NCBI GenBank assembly: GCA_012961755.1
Contig: DTYS01000208.1
Span: 1-5,869 of the forward strand
DNA: 5,869 nucleotides
Direction of reading: 5' to 3'
Origin: Candidatus Latescibacterota bacterium
GTDB taxonomy: Bacteria > Latescibacterota > 4484-107 > B68-G9
Every line of letters starts with the position of its first letter. Position 1 is the stretch's first letter. The notes below the pieces were generated by a model. That model was given only the letters and a program-made list of their open reading frames with translations, searched no databases and was not told where the DNA came from. Position numbers and translations under genes: made by a program. Below, in pieces: positions 4,383 to 5,869 of the stretch.

Positions 4383-5869
4383 GACTTTTCGCCAGCCAGA
4401 ATTTCCAATATCCTCCTCGCCTCCCCGAGATGCTCCTCGGAGGTCAGGGGGACCTCGACCCTGAGCCCTCCCGAAAGTTCGAACCTCGGCACGGCCGAGG
4501 AGCGCCGCACGAGCTCTAGGAGGGTCTCCCTACCCGGAGGCTCCGGGAACTCCAATACGAGCGTCCCGTCCACGAGCCTGAGGGATCTAGCCCCGGCTCC
4601 CTTGGCCATCTCCCTGAGCCTCGCCGCTTCTATCAAAGCCCTGGCTTCTTCAGGAAGCCTCCCGAACCTGTCCCTCAGCTCCTCCTCTACCTCCTCGACC
4701 TTCTCAGGACCTGCCTCCGAAAGCTTCATGTAGATCGAGAGCCTCTGGGCCTCGTCGGGCACGTAGTCCTCGGGGAGGAACGCGTCAAGCCCAAGCGAAA
4801 GCTCCAGTTCCCTGGGTGCCTCCTCGCCCTCCCCCTTCAGTTCCCTCACCGCCCTCTCCAGGAGCTTGAGGTACAGATCCACCCCCACGGCCTGGATGAA
4901 GCCGTGCTGTTCCGGCCCGAGGATGTTCCCAGCCCCCCTTATCTCTAAGTCCCTCAGGGCGAGCCTCATCCCTGAGCCGAGTTCCGTGAACTCCTCTAAG
5001 GTCCTCAGGCGCTTCTTGGCCTCGGGGGTGAGGCTCTTCAGGGAAGGGACCAAGAGGTAAGCGTACGCCAGCGCGTTCGACCTTCCGACCCTCCCCCTCA
5101 GCTGGTAGAGCTGCGCGAGCCCTAACTTATCGGCCCTGTTTATGAATATCGTGTTTACGTTGGGCATGTCTATTCCGGCCTCAACTATCATCGTGCACAC
5201 GAGGACGTCGTACTTCCCCCTGAGGAAGGCGAGCATCACCTCCTCAAGCTCCCCCTCCTTCATCCGGCCGTGGGCCACGCAGAACCTTACATCCGGCATG
5301 AGCCTCCTGAGGTAATCGGCCATGGAGTATATGGTCCTCACCCTGTTGTGCACGAAGAAGACCTGACCTCCCCTCTCGAGCTCCCTGTATATCCCCTCGG
5401 TTATCCTCTTCGGGTTGAAGGGGACTATCCTCGTGACCACCGGGAGCCTCCCCTTGGGAGGGGTGGATATGACCGTCATGTCCCTTATACCCGAAAGGGC
5501 CATGTAGAGGGTGCGGGGGATGGGGGTCGCGCTTAAAGAGAGTACGTCCACTTCGAGCCTCAGCTTCTTCAACTTCTCCTTCTGCCTAACCCCGAACCTG
5601 TGCTCGTCGTCTATTATGACCAACCCTAAGTCCTTGAACTTGATGTCGTCCGAGAGCAACCTATGGGTGCCTATCACTATGTCCACGGTCCCGTTCCTGA
5701 GGCCCTCCAACACCTCCTTCCGTTGGGAGGGGCTCCTGAACCTGCTGAGCATCTCCACCACGACCGGGAAGCTCCTGAGTCGCTCGGAGAAGGTCCTGAA
5801 GTGCTGTTCGGCCAAGATCGTGGTGGGTACGAGGATTGCCACCTGCTTTCCGTCCATCACGGCCTTGAA
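4379..5869 (-). CDS. mfd: Transcription-repair coupling factor Mfd, C-terminal part (5' end outside the window)
   Basis: Mfd binds stalled RNA polymerase at DNA lesions, uses ATP to translocate on DNA and release it, and recruits UvrA. The frame is open to the right edge and gives 496 residues, under half of a usual ~1150. The first residues, FKAVMDGKQVAILVPTTILA, are the classic stretch just after the Walker A motif, so the missing part is N-terminal and no start is present here. Seen, numbering from the edge: motif Ia ~13-23; GTHRLL ~77-82; motif II D87-D88-E89-H90; motif III SATPIPR 113-119; motif V ~225-245; motif VI QLRGRVGR 256-263; TRG motif ~294-323 (FTELGSG, DLEIRGAGNILG, EQHGF); D7 domain from ~355 (LDAFLPEDYVPDEAQRLSIY). 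RecG would lack the last two regions. Motif II reads DDEH where Mfd usually has DEEH or DEEQ. It lies directly upstream of the translation operon. Confidence 0.95.
   Translation of the reverse strand, partial: FKAVMDGKQVAILVPTTILAEQHFRTFSERLRSFPVVVEMLSRFRSPSQRKEVLEGLRNGTVDIVIGTHRLLSDDIKFKDLGLVIIDDEHRFGVRQKEKLKKLRLEVDVLSLSATPIPRTLYMALSGIRDMTVISTPPKGRLPVVTRIVPFNPKRITEGIYRELERGGQVFFVHNRVRTIYSMADYLRRLMPDVRFCVAHGRMKEGELEEVMLAFLRGKYDVLVCTMIVEAGIDMPNVNTIFINRADKLGLAQLYQLRGRVGRSNALAYAYLLVPSLKSLTPEAKKRLRTLEEFTELGSGMRLALRDLEIRGAGNILGPEQHGFIQAVGVDLYLKLLERAVRELKGEGEEAPRELELSLGLDAFLPEDYVPDEAQRLSIYMKLSEAGPEKVEEVEEELRDRFGRLPEEARALIEAARLREMAKGAGARSLRLVDGTLVLEFPEPPGRETLLELVRRSSAVPRFELSGGLRVEVPLTSEEHLGEARRILEILAGEKS

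Overview
The window is a bacterial housekeeping locus. All genes lie on the minus strand, so it reads right to left. The order is the 3' part of mfd (transcription-repair coupling factor), then thrS, infC, rpmI, rplT and pheS. After these come an intrinsic-type terminator, a spacer, and the first 28 codons of an unrecognised gene cut by the left edge. The order thrS-infC-rpmI-rplT-pheS is the widely conserved bacterial translation cluster known from E. coli. It differs here in having mfd directly upstream and no pheT after pheS.

The organism is a bacterium (Mfd, IF3, L20 and L35 are bacterial). The DNA is G+C-rich, and the genes favour AGG for Arg and ATA for Ile, a bias common in thermophiles. 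I infer a thermophilic, possibly deep-branching lineage, but cannot name a phylum. PheS carries the four-cysteine insertion seen in Bacillus-type PheS and absent from E. coli PheS.

Region by region: 4379-5869 is the C-terminal ~496 residues of Mfd, covering the helicase motifs from Ia onward, the TRG motif and the D7 domain. A sigma-70-like promoter (TTGACT-17 bp-TATATT) overlaps the mfd stop codon and should start a thrS transcript with a leader of only about 16 nt. Positions 1294-4331 hold four tightly packed genes (gaps of 17, 9 and 9 nt). Their Shine-Dalgarno sequences overlap or sit beside the preceding stop codon, which suggests translational coupling. pheS (276-1286) closes the cluster, followed by a hairpin plus T-rich tail at 210-236. 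The remaining spacer carries a second promoter with the same -10 and spacing (103-131), driving the partial left-edge gene.

The genes supply two aminoacyl-tRNA synthetases (Thr, and the Phe alpha subunit), an initiation factor and two large-subunit ribosomal proteins, so they are a translation operon. The main points of interest are an apparent AUA start codon for infC, a DDEH in place of DEEH in the Mfd Walker B box, the missing pheT, and the promoter nested in the mfd stop codon. I found no mobile element, CRISPR array, tRNA, rRNA or sign of a new multi-gene system. The window is mostly conserved core genome.
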